From Fimbriimonadales bacterium (lineage in GTDB: Bacteria > Armatimonadota > Fimbriimonadia > Fimbriimonadales > ATM1), in the NCBI GenBank assembly GCA_026129745.1, contig JAHCHL010000004.1:62001-126000 (forward strand): 64,000 nt of DNA, written 5' to 3'. Both the position numbers and the translations under genes were made by a program. How positions within the stretch are numbered: position 1 is the stretch's first letter; every line of letters begins with the position of its first letter. The notes below the pieces were generated by a model. The model saw nothing but the letters and a program-made list of their open reading frames with translations, ran no database searches and was not told the origin of the DNA. Positions 1 to 8,441 of this stretch are shown here, one piece after another.

Positions 1-1
1 C

Positions 2-1012
2 TGGTATGGCACAGACTTCGACTACGATCCGTTTCTATACCGAGGCGGCGGATTCGGGCGATGGTGCCGGCCTGGAATGCAGCCCGCGAATGTCTTTGAG
101 GCAAAGCCGCTTTGGCTCCAGCCTCCAGGGACGAAGGTTGCTTTCTCCGTAACCGAACCGGGGTGCTTGCTCAATCGAAATGACGCCGAGCTTCTTCCCG
201 GACCCAGCCGGCTTGGGACTCGTGGTTTGCCGTGTAACGCCCAAGGCGTCGGGCCGTACGCATATATAGGATCGTGCGGTGGTGCCGGGCAACGGTTCAC
301 CTTGACGGCTCAGTATATGTGGGATTCGGATACTTCGGCGATAATAAACCAGCCATTCGCCCCGCTCGCGACAGACAGTTCGAACAAGTACTGGGACAAG
401 AACTCACCCGAACTGACGGAAAACGGTAAAGAGTACAACACGTTCCTCGTTCACCGGCCAAACGAAGCAAAACAATGGCCGCCAGGCGATCCCAACAGCT
501 CTGCCTATCAGAACAATCCCGACATTTCGATCTGGCCGACGCCGGCAGGCTTCAGCGGAGGCATCCTGCTCTATCAATTAAAGGATAACGAAGGCAAAGG
601 AATGCCTGGCGTGTGGGTGCAGGAAAGATTCCAGTATCCAGAGCAAGTTCCCGAAGGGGTGAGAACAAACGCGAGCGGGAATAAGTGGGTTACTCAGCGT
701 TACGCGATTTTCTCGGCCCAAAGGGAATGGCGGCATGGGCCGCTCGTGCTCCCCATCAATCATCGCCTCACAACGACTTGGAGCAAAGAGATCGGAGTTT
801 TCGGTCCCGACTACTTGTTCCTTCCCAACGACTTGGTACCCGATCCGCCCGCTCAATTCGTGCTGCAAGGACATGAGTATTGGGCTGGAACGGACAAAGC
901 AACGTACGACTTAGTGCCGGAAACCGGACGATACTTCGGCATTTTCGTCGGACGAACCCGCATCGTCATCGAGAAAGGCAAGCATGTCCGACAACCGGAC
1001 ATAGAAAGGTAG
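2..1012 (+). CDS. Hypothetical protein, N-terminus cut by the window edge
   Basis: The reading frame is open from base 2, so the gene begins outside the window; the first internal ATG at 77 is unlikely to be the real start. The visible 336 residues are rich in Gly, Pro, Trp and Tyr, with short aromatic-Pro stretches such as FLPNDLVPDPP, as seen in secreted or surface proteins. I recognise no domain. The next gene starts 8 bases downstream on the same strand with its own Shine-Dalgarno, so the two are probably co-transcribed. Function unknown. Confidence 0.7.
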   Translation, partial: WYGTDFDYDPFLYRGGGFGRWCRPGMQPANVFEAKPLWLQPPGTKVAFSVTEPGCLLNRNDAELLPGPSRLGTRGLPCNAQGVGPYAYIGSCGGAGQRFTLTAQYMWDSDTSAIINQPFAPLATDSSNKYWDKNSPELTENGKEYNTFLVHRPNEAKQWPPGDPNSSAYQNNPDISIWPTPAGFSGGILLYQLKDNEGKGMPGVWVQERFQYPEQVPEGVRTNASGNKWVTQRYAIFSAQREWRHGPLVLPINHRLTTTWSKEIGVFGPDYLFLPNDLVPDPPAQFVLQGHEYWAGTDKATYDLVPETGRYFGIFVGRTRIVIEKGKHVRQPDIER

Positions 1013-1020
1013 GAACAGCA

Positions 1021-2187
1021 ATGCTTAGCATTACAATTTTCATCGCTTCGGTGTTGCAAATCGGATACACCGCTCAAATCGAGCAGCCGGTAGGGCAACC
1101 AGGTGATATTCCAAAATCCACGTCACTTAACGGCTGGGTGCGTAGAGCGGACGCGATTATCGTCGGCCGTTTTCGCGCGCATAATCCTGAATCCGGGTTA
1201 TCTGACTATTACGACACGAACTCCCTCGAGGATGCTCCCGGCGATCCTCCGACTTTGCGCGTGTTCCGGCACCGGTTCGACGTGGTGCTTAATGTCGTTG
1301 GCCAGACGCCACAGACAGTGGTCGTTCTCGAAGAAGCGACACTCACACCACACTATCATGGAGTGTTCCAGGATGATGGCGATCTGTTCCTGCTGTTTCT
1401 GTACAGTCCGGGGCCGAACGGTCGAATTCGTCTGGCAGGCCGTGCGGCTGGATTCTTTGCCGAGTCGGATACCCAATATTACATCGGTGACAAGTATTTC
1501 AACTTTACGCCGCTAAACAGCTGCTCCTTTACCGTAATTGGACAGACTCCAGTGGAGAAGTACGTGGGCATCGTTTACCAGAGTTATGTACATGGGCCAG
1601 CACGATCTGGGACGGCCACAATAGCAGCAGCAGCCCCTGAGGGTCGTTGGGAAGAAGGGCAGTGGGTATGCCGCCCGGGCATGGACGGACCAGGTTGGAT
1701 GGACTTCTACACAAACACCATCGAGCCTGGACTGTTGCAGGTTGCGGGTGACGACAAGAGATTGAAACTTGCCGTGCTCGGCTGCTCGGTGAGGAGTGGC
1801 CGAATCCAACGCATATCGGAATGGAAGGCTCTCATCGCCGAAATAGACGCGACCTGGCCCGACCTCGATGATTGGGGGTTGCCATTTAATCTTCGATCCT
1901 ATGATGAAGATCCGATGTACCTCATCTCGCTTTTCACCGCCCGCTTACCCGCACTGCGCAGCGAGGCGGTTGAGAAGCTTCCGGTCAACATCGCGCAGAA
2001 GGATTACGTGATTCAGCTACTTTACGATTCACATAATCGTGTGCGATATCATGCGATCCAGTGGTTGTATCGGCTGCAGATCCCTGGCGCGCCGCAACCC
2101 AAATGGGGCAGCGGATACACAATCGAGAACGAACAAGAAATCATTCAGTATTGGACTGGGGCGCATCACGTTGGTCAGCATCGCTGA
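1021..2187 (+). CDS. Putative secreted protein, possible HEAT-like C-terminus
   Basis: A 388-aa protein. I chose the ATG at 1021 over the longer frame from 880 because GGTAGGAA sits just upstream and because the protein then begins with a short hydrophobic signal-like segment (MLSITIFIASVLQ). The last 80 residues (ARLPALRSEAVEKL, then DSHNRVRYHAIQWLYRL) look like one or two helical HEAT-type repeats, but this is a weak resemblance. The middle has no motif I know. It follows the edge-truncated gene by 8 bases. Confidence 0.7.
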   Translation: MLSITIFIASVLQIGYTAQIEQPVGQPGDIPKSTSLNGWVRRADAIIVGRFRAHNPESGLSDYYDTNSLEDAPGDPPTLRVFRHRFDVVLNVVGQTPQTVVVLEEATLTPHYHGVFQDDGDLFLLFLYSPGPNGRIRLAGRAAGFFAESDTQYYIGDKYFNFTPLNSCSFTVIGQTPVEKYVGIVYQSYVHGPARSGTATIAAAAPEGRWEEGQWVCRPGMDGPGWMDFYTNTIEPGLLQVAGDDKRLKLAVLGCSVRSGRIQRISEWKALIAEIDATWPDLDDWGLPFNLRSYDEDPMYLISLFTARLPALRSEAVEKLPVNIAQKDYVIQLLYDSHNRVRYHAIQWLYRLQIPGAPQPKWGSGYTIENEQEIIQYWTGAHHVGQHR

Positions 2188-2290
2188 GCGATAGGCGTTC
2201 CCTGCGCTGCGACCACCACCTTCCAGTGTGGTTGAGAACCCGCCCGAGCCCGGTCGGACATTGGGGCCGGCCGCTGCGTTACTTGACCAA

Positions 2291-3244
2291 CTAAGGATCC
2301 CGAGTCACGGCGGTTTTGTGGTGGATGTTCTTTAGATTTTGTCTTGCTTGCTCCGGCACAACGGAGGCCTTTCTCCGCGCGGCGCCGATAGCAGCCATCT
2401 TGTTGGCGACCTCCGTCCACCTTTCCAATTGCACTTGCCAGTCGTCGCTTTCGAACACGTCTCGATACGCAGAAACCCATTCGCGCTCTTCAGGTGTCCT
2501 TGCCAGGCTCGCCGCCTCGGCGAACCGATCAGCCTCTTTGCGATCCACGACACCTTGCCACACCATGTACATTGCTGGATTGATCCAATCTGGAGCTGTA
2601 TCACGCACTTGTTTCATTGCATGGGGAGTGGCTTGAGGACCTAGACCGGCAAGCTTGATTAATAACGCTGCAGCAGTGAGCCTCTCCGGTGTGTACTGCC
2701 AAACGGTCATGGACGGGTCTTGATCGAAAACGACCAAAAAAGGAAACGGCTCCTGGTGGCCACCGATCGCCTCGTAGTCCTTTCCGCCAGGGTGCGTTTG
2801 TTCGTTGAACCTACGCAAACCGTAGTAATAGACAGCCTTGGCCTCGTCGGCTCTTTCGCATTTCGCCAGCAGGATTGCATAGTCCATCGCATAGGAGGTC
2901 TGCGACGCGTTAATCCAAAGTTCCCCCTTCGCGGGTTCATAAATAACGCCATGCCGATAGGCGTCGAGCGGCTCTTCAATTCGGTTGGCCGCCGTCAGAG
3001 CCTGAGCAAGGTCGTAGTAGTTCCGACTGCTGTACCTACCGGTCTCGTTCCATAATCGCACGACGCCTCGAAATAACGCGATTGCCTCGTCGTACTTCTT
3101 TTCGCTCATGAGCACATAAGCCCGCCTCCGCAGAGCGTCCGATTCTTCCTGCAGGCGTCGCGCCTCAGGGTCTTGCGCTCGGACAGTGAGAACGATGAAC
3201 ATTGCGGTCATGATCGAGCACACGATGTACTTTATTGAAGTCAT
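2291..3244 (-). CDS. Secreted TPR-repeat protein
   Basis: A 317-aa protein starting with a clear signal peptide (SIMTAMFIVLTVRAQ, cleavage after about residue 23). Residues about 28-130 contain tetratricopeptide-like helical pairs (AYVLMSEKKYDEAIALFRGV, then YDLAQALTAANRIEEPLDAY). The rest has no known catalytic motif. Its ATG overlaps the stop of the 99-aa gene at 3241-3540 by 4 bases (ATGA), so the two are translationally coupled. Probably an exported protein-interaction scaffold; the partner is unknown. Confidence 0.7.
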   Translation of the reverse strand: MTSIKYIVCSIMTAMFIVLTVRAQDPEARRLQEESDALRRRAYVLMSEKKYDEAIALFRGVVRLWNETGRYSSRNYYDLAQALTAANRIEEPLDAYRHGVIYEPAKGELWINASQTSYAMDYAILLAKCERADEAKAVYYYGLRRFNEQTHPGGKDYEAIGGHQEPFPFLVVFDQDPSMTVWQYTPERLTAAALLIKLAGLGPQATPHAMKQVRDTAPDWINPAMYMVWQGVVDRKEADRFAEAASLARTPEEREWVSAYRDVFESDDWQVQLERWTEVANKMAAIGAARRKASVVPEQARQNLKNIHHKTAVTRDP

Positions 3245-3540
3245 TTGATTGCTCCATAGTTAGCTGGCACGAATCCGAATTGGCCCGGGGAAAACTTGTT
3301 CCACTTCGGAAAGCCAAACTTCTGAAGAGGCTGCAGTGTTACTTGACCTGAGCCCGAGCGAAAGATCCAAGGGCCATTTGGATATGGGTCCCGCTCTGCG
3401 ACCGCGCTCCACGCCCATGCGAACCGAGCCATCGGTATCCAGATCGTTGGTTGACCGTCCTTTTGTGGTGGCTTATACATAGCCCATGTCCGAACGGCGT
3501 CGTTGGCTGTTGACTTGTACCAGTAATGGAGCGCCTTCAT
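3241..3540 (-). CDS. Short hypothetical protein, possibly a remnant
   Basis: A 99-aa frame rich in Trp, Tyr, Phe and Pro and ending in FVPANYGAIK. Reading upstream on the minus strand, a stop occurs 9 codons before the ATG, so it is not simply the tail of a longer intact gene. Its composition resembles the aromatic/Pro-rich partial gene at the left edge of the window. It may be the surviving end of a larger surface protein. The 4-base overlap with the TPR gene argues that it is still translated. No function recognised. Confidence 0.45.
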   Translation of the reverse strand: MKALHYWYKSTANDAVRTWAMYKPPQKDGQPTIWIPMARFAWAWSAVAERDPYPNGPWIFRSGSGQVTLQPLQKFGFPKWNKFSPGQFGFVPANYGAIK

Positions 3541-3616
3541 CCCCCGGCTCGTTACGAAGCAACCTTAGAGTGTCTGCCGAACGTCAAAAATGACAGCCCC
3601 CAGTCCCAGCCCCGAC

Positions 3617-3663
3617 GTAGAATGGAAAGAAGCACGGCCGACCGCGGCCGAAAGTCAACACCA
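3617..3663 (+). promoter_or_regulatory. Candidate -10 box and leader of the ARC ATPase gene
   Basis: TAGAAT at about 3617-3622 matches the -10 box seen at recA and other genes here. Transcription from it would start near 3630 and give a leader of about 35 bases before the ATG at 3664. That supports the ATG at 3664 rather than the frame start at 3526, which lies upstream of this box. No convincing -35 was found. Confidence 0.4.
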
Positions 3664-5313
3664 ATGCCAAACGAAAACTCGCCGCTGAAGATGCTCCGCG
3701 AAATCGCGGAAATGATCCCGGAGGACAACCCTCGCCTCCGGAACTATCTCTTCGCGCTCGAAAGGGCTATCCGCGACGACGAAGCCAAGCGCGAAGAAAA
3801 CGAGCGACTCATTCAAGAATATGAGGAGGCGTATCGCAAACTCACCTCACCCGCCAACCGCACCGCGGTCTATCTCGCGCCGGTCGAAGACGAACTCGCA
3901 CTCATCGGCCTCGGCGAAAACGAGTTCGTCGTTTCGATTGACCCGAAGATCAACCCCGACGACCTCTATCCAGGCGCGCGAGTGAAGATCAACGACGCCT
4001 ACGCGATCATCGGCACTATGCCCCCCCATTCCGGCGGCCAGATTTTCAAGGTCTCCGAAACGTTCGACGACGGCCGGATCCGCGTCAGCCAAGACGCGAC
4101 CGGCTCCATCGGCCGCATCGTCTACCGTGGCGAAAACCTCAAAGACGCCCAAATCAAGCTCGGCGACGAGGTTCGGGTCGAGCCCAACTTCAAGGTCGCC
4201 GTAGAGCACTTCCCGCAGGCCGAAACGCGCGAGTACTTCTATGAAGACGTGCCCGAGATCGGGTGGGACCAAATCGGCGGACAAAGCGAAGCGATCCAAC
4301 TCATCAAAGACACCATCGAACACCCACTGCTTTATCCCGAAATCTACGAACGCTTCGACAAAAAACCGATCAAAGGCATCCTGCTTTACGGCCCCCCCGG
4401 CTGCGGCAAAACTCTCATCGGAAAAGCGACCGCATACAATCTAACTAAGGAGTATTCGAAACGAGTCGGACACGACGTCAAGGAATACTTCATGTACATC
4501 TCCGGCCCGAAAATCCTCAACATGTGGCTCGGCGAAACCGAGCGCATGGTGCGCGAAATCTTCCAAACCGCGCGCGCAAAGGCGAAGGAAGGTCGGCTGG
4601 TTTTCATCTTCTTCGACGAGGCGGAAAGCGTCTTGCGTACGCGCTCCAACTCACGCTGGCTGAACATCGCCAACACCGTTGTCCCCCAGTTCTGCGCCGA
4701 GCTGGACGGCCTCGTCTCCCTCGAAAACGTCGTTTTGATGCTCACCAGCAACCGCCCCGACTACATCGATCCCGCGATCCTCCGCCCCGAGCGCATTGAC
4801 CGCAAGGTCAAGATAAACAGGCCCGACCAGGAGTCGACGCGTTCGATTTTTGAAATCTACCTGCATCCAAATGTCCCACTGGATCCGGACGCCATTGCAG
4901 CAGAGGGGGGGGATGTTCAATCACTTCGAGATTGCCTTCTCGACACGATCACTGCCTATATCTGGAGAACGAATCGCGAAACTGAGTATCTGCGCGTGAA
5001 CTTTAGAAACGGAAGCAGCGAGTCGCTTTACTGGAAGGACTTGATTAGCGGCGCGTTGATCCGATCCGTTGTCGACAGGGCGAAGGACTATGCGATCAAG
5101 CGAGCGATCGCCGAGCCGAAGAAGGGCCACGGTATACGCCTGGATGACCTCAAAGAGGCTGTAAAGGCCGAGTACTCCGAGAACGAGATTTTCCCTAAAA
5201 ACGATTCAGTCGAGGATTGGCTCAAATTGCTCGACTATGAAGAGGACCACGTGATCTCGTTGCGCCCGATCAAAGACGCCGAGAAAGGCTTGACGCGCGA
5301 CAACATCATCTAA
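3664..5313 (+). CDS. arc: Proteasome-associated AAA ATPase (ARC/Mpa family)
   Basis: A 549-aa protein with the ARC/Mpa layout: an N-terminal coiled coil (about residues 15-55, Glu/Arg rich), an interdomain OB-fold region (about 60-190) and one AAA domain. Walker A is GPPGCGKT near residue 243, Walker B is IFFDEAES near 316, and TSNRPDYIDPAILRPERID is the sensor-1/arginine region. Family members form hexameric rings that unfold tagged proteins and feed them to a 20S proteasome. The usual neighbours (prcBA, dop, pafA, pup or UBact) are absent from the window. The C-terminus ends TRDNII and lacks the terminal QYL-type gate-opening motif of mycobacterial Mpa. The start at 3664 was chosen because the coiled coil begins right after it. 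The end overlaps the convergent UDG gene by 4 bases. Confidence 0.88.
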   Translation: MPNENSPLKMLREIAEMIPEDNPRLRNYLFALERAIRDDEAKREENERLIQEYEEAYRKLTSPANRTAVYLAPVEDELALIGLGENEFVVSIDPKINPDDLYPGARVKINDAYAIIGTMPPHSGGQIFKVSETFDDGRIRVSQDATGSIGRIVYRGENLKDAQIKLGDEVRVEPNFKVAVEHFPQAETREYFYEDVPEIGWDQIGGQSEAIQLIKDTIEHPLLYPEIYERFDKKPIKGILLYGPPGCGKTLIGKATAYNLTKEYSKRVGHDVKEYFMYISGPKILNMWLGETERMVREIFQTARAKAKEGRLVFIFFDEAESVLRTRSNSRWLNIANTVVPQFCAELDGLVSLENVVLMLTSNRPDYIDPAILRPERIDRKVKINRPDQESTRSIFEIYLHPNVPLDPDAIAAEGGDVQSLRDCLLDTITAYIWRTNRETEYLRVNFRNGSSESLYWKDLISGALIRSVVDRAKDYAIKRAIAEPKKGHGIRLDDLKEAVKAEYSENEIFPKNDSVEDWLKLLDYEEDHVISLRPIKDAEKGLTRDNII

Positions 5314-5909
5314 TCGACGCAGGCGTGCATCCATGCGCGCGCAATGTCTTCCACGAGCAGGGAGTAGCCGCCGTCGCTTCGTTGCCCGCGCTGCCGGAGA
5401 ATGTAAGCTGGGTGGAGGGTCGCGATGGCGACTTTCGCGTACTTGCAGTTCATGAGCTGGCCTCTTTCCTTCGTGATTTGAAAGCCTTTGCGAATCAGTG
5501 CATTCGCGCTCGGTGATCCAATGCAAAGGATCACTTTCGGTGCGATCGCCGTCAGTTGCATGTCCAGCCAATCGCTGCACGCGCTGATCTCTTCAGGAGT
5601 CGGCGGACGATTGAAGGCAGACTCTCCTCGCCAATCGCAAGCACGACACTTGACGATATTGCAGATGTACACGTCGGTCCGATCGAGACCGTTGTCGAGG
5701 AGCGCTCTATCAAGCAGTTTCCCTGCTGCTCCTACAAACGGGCGACCGGACTTGTCCTCTTGGTCGCCAGGGCCTTCTCCGACAAGCACAAGCGGCGACG
5801 CCGGGTTGCCTTCTCCGAACACCACGCTGTTTCTGCGCTGTGCAAGGCCGCACTTGGTGCATTTGAGCGCAAGTTCTCGAACTTCGTCAAGGGTGCTCGA
5901 TGGGTCCAT
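5310..5909 (-). CDS. Uracil-DNA glycosylase, family 4 (Fe-S)
   Basis: A 199-aa thermostable-type UDG, which removes uracil from deaminated DNA. Cys17 and Cys20 (CTKC) and the later cysteines in NIVKC and ISAC would hold the [4Fe-4S] cluster. GEGPGDQED near residue 43 is the catalytic motif and LHPAYILR near 165 is the DNA-contacting His motif. Between the third and fourth cluster cysteines there is an insertion (RACDWRGESAFN) with an extra Cys, longer than in the textbook members. The start overlaps the WaaA-like gene by 23 bases, and the end overlaps the convergent ARC gene by 4 bases. Confidence 0.9.
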   Translation of the reverse strand: MDPSSTLDEVRELALKCTKCGLAQRRNSVVFGEGNPASPLVLVGEGPGDQEDKSGRPFVGAAGKLLDRALLDNGLDRTDVYICNIVKCRACDWRGESAFNRPPTPEEISACSDWLDMQLTAIAPKVILCIGSPSANALIRKGFQITKERGQLMNCKYAKVAIATLHPAYILRQRGQRSDGGYSLLVEDIARAWMHACVD

Positions 5910-7260
5910 TTCGAAGCAGCTTCATACCCCTTTGGCCCTTTGCTGCCAAGACGATGTCGTGCCAAACGCGATAATTTGCTCCATGCTTAGAGAATATCGC
6001 ACCAATCTTCTCGGCAAGGTCAGGAGCCTTTGAACCATTCGCCCAGTGGTACCAGATCTCTTTGAGTTCGTCTGCGGTGCTGCAGACCCTGAGAAACTCC
6101 GGATTGCCGACCGCTTCGACGACGGCTTCTTGGTGCGCGAAATTGGGTCCGATCGCGACGGGCACCCCCCACCGCAACGGCTCGATCGGGCTGTGCCCTC
6201 CGACTCCTTTCACCAACGTTCCTCCGACGAATGCGACCGTTGCAGCGGAATAGACATCTTGAAGTTCGCCTTGTGTGTCAAGCAAGACAATTCGGCTATC
6301 GGGGAGAGGGTCGACGCCGAGCTTTGAACGTAATTGATACTCGATGTTCAATGATTTGAGTGTTGAGTCTGCCCCCCCCTTTCTCCATGTCTGCCTTGGC
6401 GCAAGAACCAGAATCGCATCGGGAAAGACTTGCCGAAATGCTTCAAAGGCTTGCAACACGATCGGCTCCTCAGGTTCGTGAGTGCTGCCAGCAACGACGA
6501 GTGGCGACCCATTGACCCCGATTGCCTCCTTCCACTTCTGAGCCGCGCCCAAACGCTCAGGCTCGGCGGTCATTTGACCAAGCTCTGGCCCTGTGACCCG
6601 CACCATGGACCTTGGGACCCCGATGCTAACGAGCCGATTTGCATGGATTTCAGACTGAGCGGCGATCAACCCTATCGCCCGATATCGCCAAGACCCCATG
6701 AATCGATTGCGATAGCGTGCGGATCGAGATTCGGACACTTTGACATTCGCCAAAAGCGTTGGAATGCCGAGGAGCCTTGCAGTCATAACAAGGTGCATCG
6801 GACGCGCATTCTCAATGAAAATCAATGCAGCAGGTTTCCATCGCAACAAGCCGACTAATGCAGAAATTGGGTTGTTGAAGGGAGCTAACGCAGTTGGCAC
6901 CGATGTTTCCGCTCGTGTTGCATTGACAACGTGAGACGTTTCGATCCAAACAGCCACATTCGTTTGGCGATCCGCCTTCAAATACCTGGCTGCGCGTATT
7001 GCAGTGCGCGTTTCTCCCAGTGCCGTGCCGACAAATACGAGGGCATTGCCCGAATCGCTCGGTGGACTTCCTCCGAGCAGCCTAGTCTTGGCCACGCCAT
7101 GGTAACGTCCCCTGAGGACGCGGCCGATTCCGTTTGCGACTAAGTACGGCAGGCAAACCAGATGAACAAGGCAATGCAGGAGATATCCGGGAATTGACGC
7201 TGTGACGGACAGCTCTTCGCATTGCACGGACAATTCCATATTAGATTTAAGTTTATCCAT
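5887..7260 (-). CDS. waaA: Kdo transferase (WaaA/KdtA-like, GT30)
   Basis: A 457-aa GT-B glycosyltransferase related to 3-deoxy-D-manno-octulosonate transferase, which adds Kdo to lipid A precursor. The N-terminus has a membrane-anchoring hydrophobic stretch (about residues 24-45), followed by GTALGETRTA near residue 78, holding the conserved Gly-Glu. NVKVSESRSARY near 192 matches the family's NGRLS..S motif. VGGTLVKGVGGHSPIEP near 370 matches the nucleotide-sugar loop GGSF..GGHNPLEP. No other lipopolysaccharide genes are in the window. Several Met codons near the N-terminus leave the exact start open. The gene overlaps the downstream UDG gene. Confidence 0.82.
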   Translation of the reverse strand: MDKLKSNMELSVQCEELSVTASIPGYLLHCLVHLVCLPYLVANGIGRVLRGRYHGVAKTRLLGGSPPSDSGNALVFVGTALGETRTAIRAARYLKADRQTNVAVWIETSHVVNATRAETSVPTALAPFNNPISALVGLLRWKPAALIFIENARPMHLVMTARLLGIPTLLANVKVSESRSARYRNRFMGSWRYRAIGLIAAQSEIHANRLVSIGVPRSMVRVTGPELGQMTAEPERLGAAQKWKEAIGVNGSPLVVAGSTHEPEEPIVLQAFEAFRQVFPDAILVLAPRQTWRKGGADSTLKSLNIEYQLRSKLGVDPLPDSRIVLLDTQGELQDVYSAATVAFVGGTLVKGVGGHSPIEPLRWGVPVAIGPNFAHQEAVVEAVGNPEFLRVCSTADELKEIWYHWANGSKAPDLAEKIGAIFSKHGANYRVWHDIVLAAKGQRGMKLLRNGPIEHP

Positions 7261-7414
7261 AAAAGCTAAACATAGCGAGCAGAAAGTTCACGGGTGTTTT
7301 CCTGAAATCCGATTTGTCCTCGGCGTCGACAAGAGTACCTGGCGACACTCACAGTTGAAGGGATGTCCGGTTTGCCAGGCACGTTGCAAATTCCATGAGA
7401 CGGTCCTAACATTC

Positions 7415-8398
7415 TTAAGCCTTCACTTCACGCCTCGTAAACATCTCACGCACAATCTCTTCGATCGCTTGCTCGTCGATCGAAATGTCTTGAACCGGCA
7501 GAGTGTTCAGAGCTTGTGCCGCGACTCGAGTAGAGGCCTCTCTTGGAACTTCGATGATGGCTTCCAGCGGATCTTGAGAAACGACTTTGCCCAAGTTGGA
7601 CAAATCAGTTTCGACTGGCTGAGAGAACGTTAGTCTCACTCGTCTTGTGGGATCGAATTGAGAGGTTAAAGCATTCAATGATCCATCGAATACGAGCTTT
7701 CCGTGATCGATCACGATTACGCGTTGAGCGAGCTCGACAACATCTTGCATGTAATGACTCGTTAGCAGTATGGTCGTCTTAAAGCGTTGATTGTAATCCT
7801 TCAAAAACTCACGGATTTTCTTCTGTGAAATCACATCGAGACCGAGTGTCGGTTCGTCGAGAAACAGAACCCGAGGATTATGCAACAAAGCGGCCGCCAG
7901 CTCGCACTTCATCCTCTCCCCGAGGGACAGCTTTCGAACCTGCGTGTGGACCTTGTCGGTGAGGCCCAGAAGCTCGACCAATTCCTCGATTCGGGGTCGA
8001 AATTCGGCCTCAGGGACCTCGTAAATGTCCCTCAGAACCTCAAAGCCGTCCCATGCCTGGAGGTCCCACCAAAGCTGCATTTTGTTGCCCATGACGAGCG
8101 ACATTCTGCGCTGCATTTCTCGATCGCGTTTGCTTGCATCAAATCCCAAAACATAACCCTTTCCGCTTGTCGGATATAGGATTCCCGTAAGCATCTTTAG
8201 TGTCGTCGTTTTTCCTGCGCCATTGGGTCCTAAGAATCCAACAAGTTCGCCTTCTTCGATTTGAAAGGAAACATCGACAACGGCTTCAACAGGAACTCTG
8301 TTTGGTTTGACTAAAGAACGAACTGCGCCCAGAACACCGGGTTCACGCTTAATCGTTGTGTAAGTCTTGCTGAGGTTTTCGGCAACGACTGCTGCCAT
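7415..8398 (-). CDS. ABC transporter ATP-binding protein (ABC-2 type exporter)
   Basis: A 327-aa ATPase with Walker A GPNGAGKTT near residue 56, signature LSLGER near 157, Walker B VLFLDEPTLGLD near 180 and switch His in LTSHYM. The C-terminal extension of about 90 residues is like that of the daunorubicin/antibiotic-export ABC-2 family, whose ATPases normally sit next to one or two six-helix permeases. No permease gene is adjacent: the next gene downstream is the Kdo transferase, 154 bases away. The ATPase must work with permeases encoded elsewhere. The gene is divergent from the rhamnosidase gene across 43 bases. Confidence 0.9.
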   Translation of the reverse strand: MAAVVAENLSKTYTTIKREPGVLGAVRSLVKPNRVPVEAVVDVSFQIEEGELVGFLGPNGAGKTTTLKMLTGILYPTSGKGYVLGFDASKRDREMQRRMSLVMGNKMQLWWDLQAWDGFEVLRDIYEVPEAEFRPRIEELVELLGLTDKVHTQVRKLSLGERMKCELAAALLHNPRVLFLDEPTLGLDVISQKKIREFLKDYNQRFKTTILLTSHYMQDVVELAQRVIVIDHGKLVFDGSLNALTSQFDPTRRVRLTFSQPVETDLSNLGKVVSQDPLEAIIEVPREASTRVAAQALNTLPVQDISIDEQAIEEIVREMFTRREVKA

Positions 8399-8441
8399 TC
8401 AAAGGAATATACCTATTGCGTTCAAGGGTTTCAGTTGAAAG

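Noticed and set aside
3241-3540. A polymorphic RHS-type toxin tip
   Set aside because: No RHS core motif or immunity gene is present nearby; only aromatic composition suggested it.
4906-4914. A run of G in the ARC gene as a frameshift
   Set aside because: The frame continues with normal ARC sequence on both sides, so the run is coding.
7250-7262. TTATCCATAA as a DnaA box
   Set aside because: It differs from TTATCCACA, is single and lies inside the start of the WaaA-like gene; no origin is supported here.
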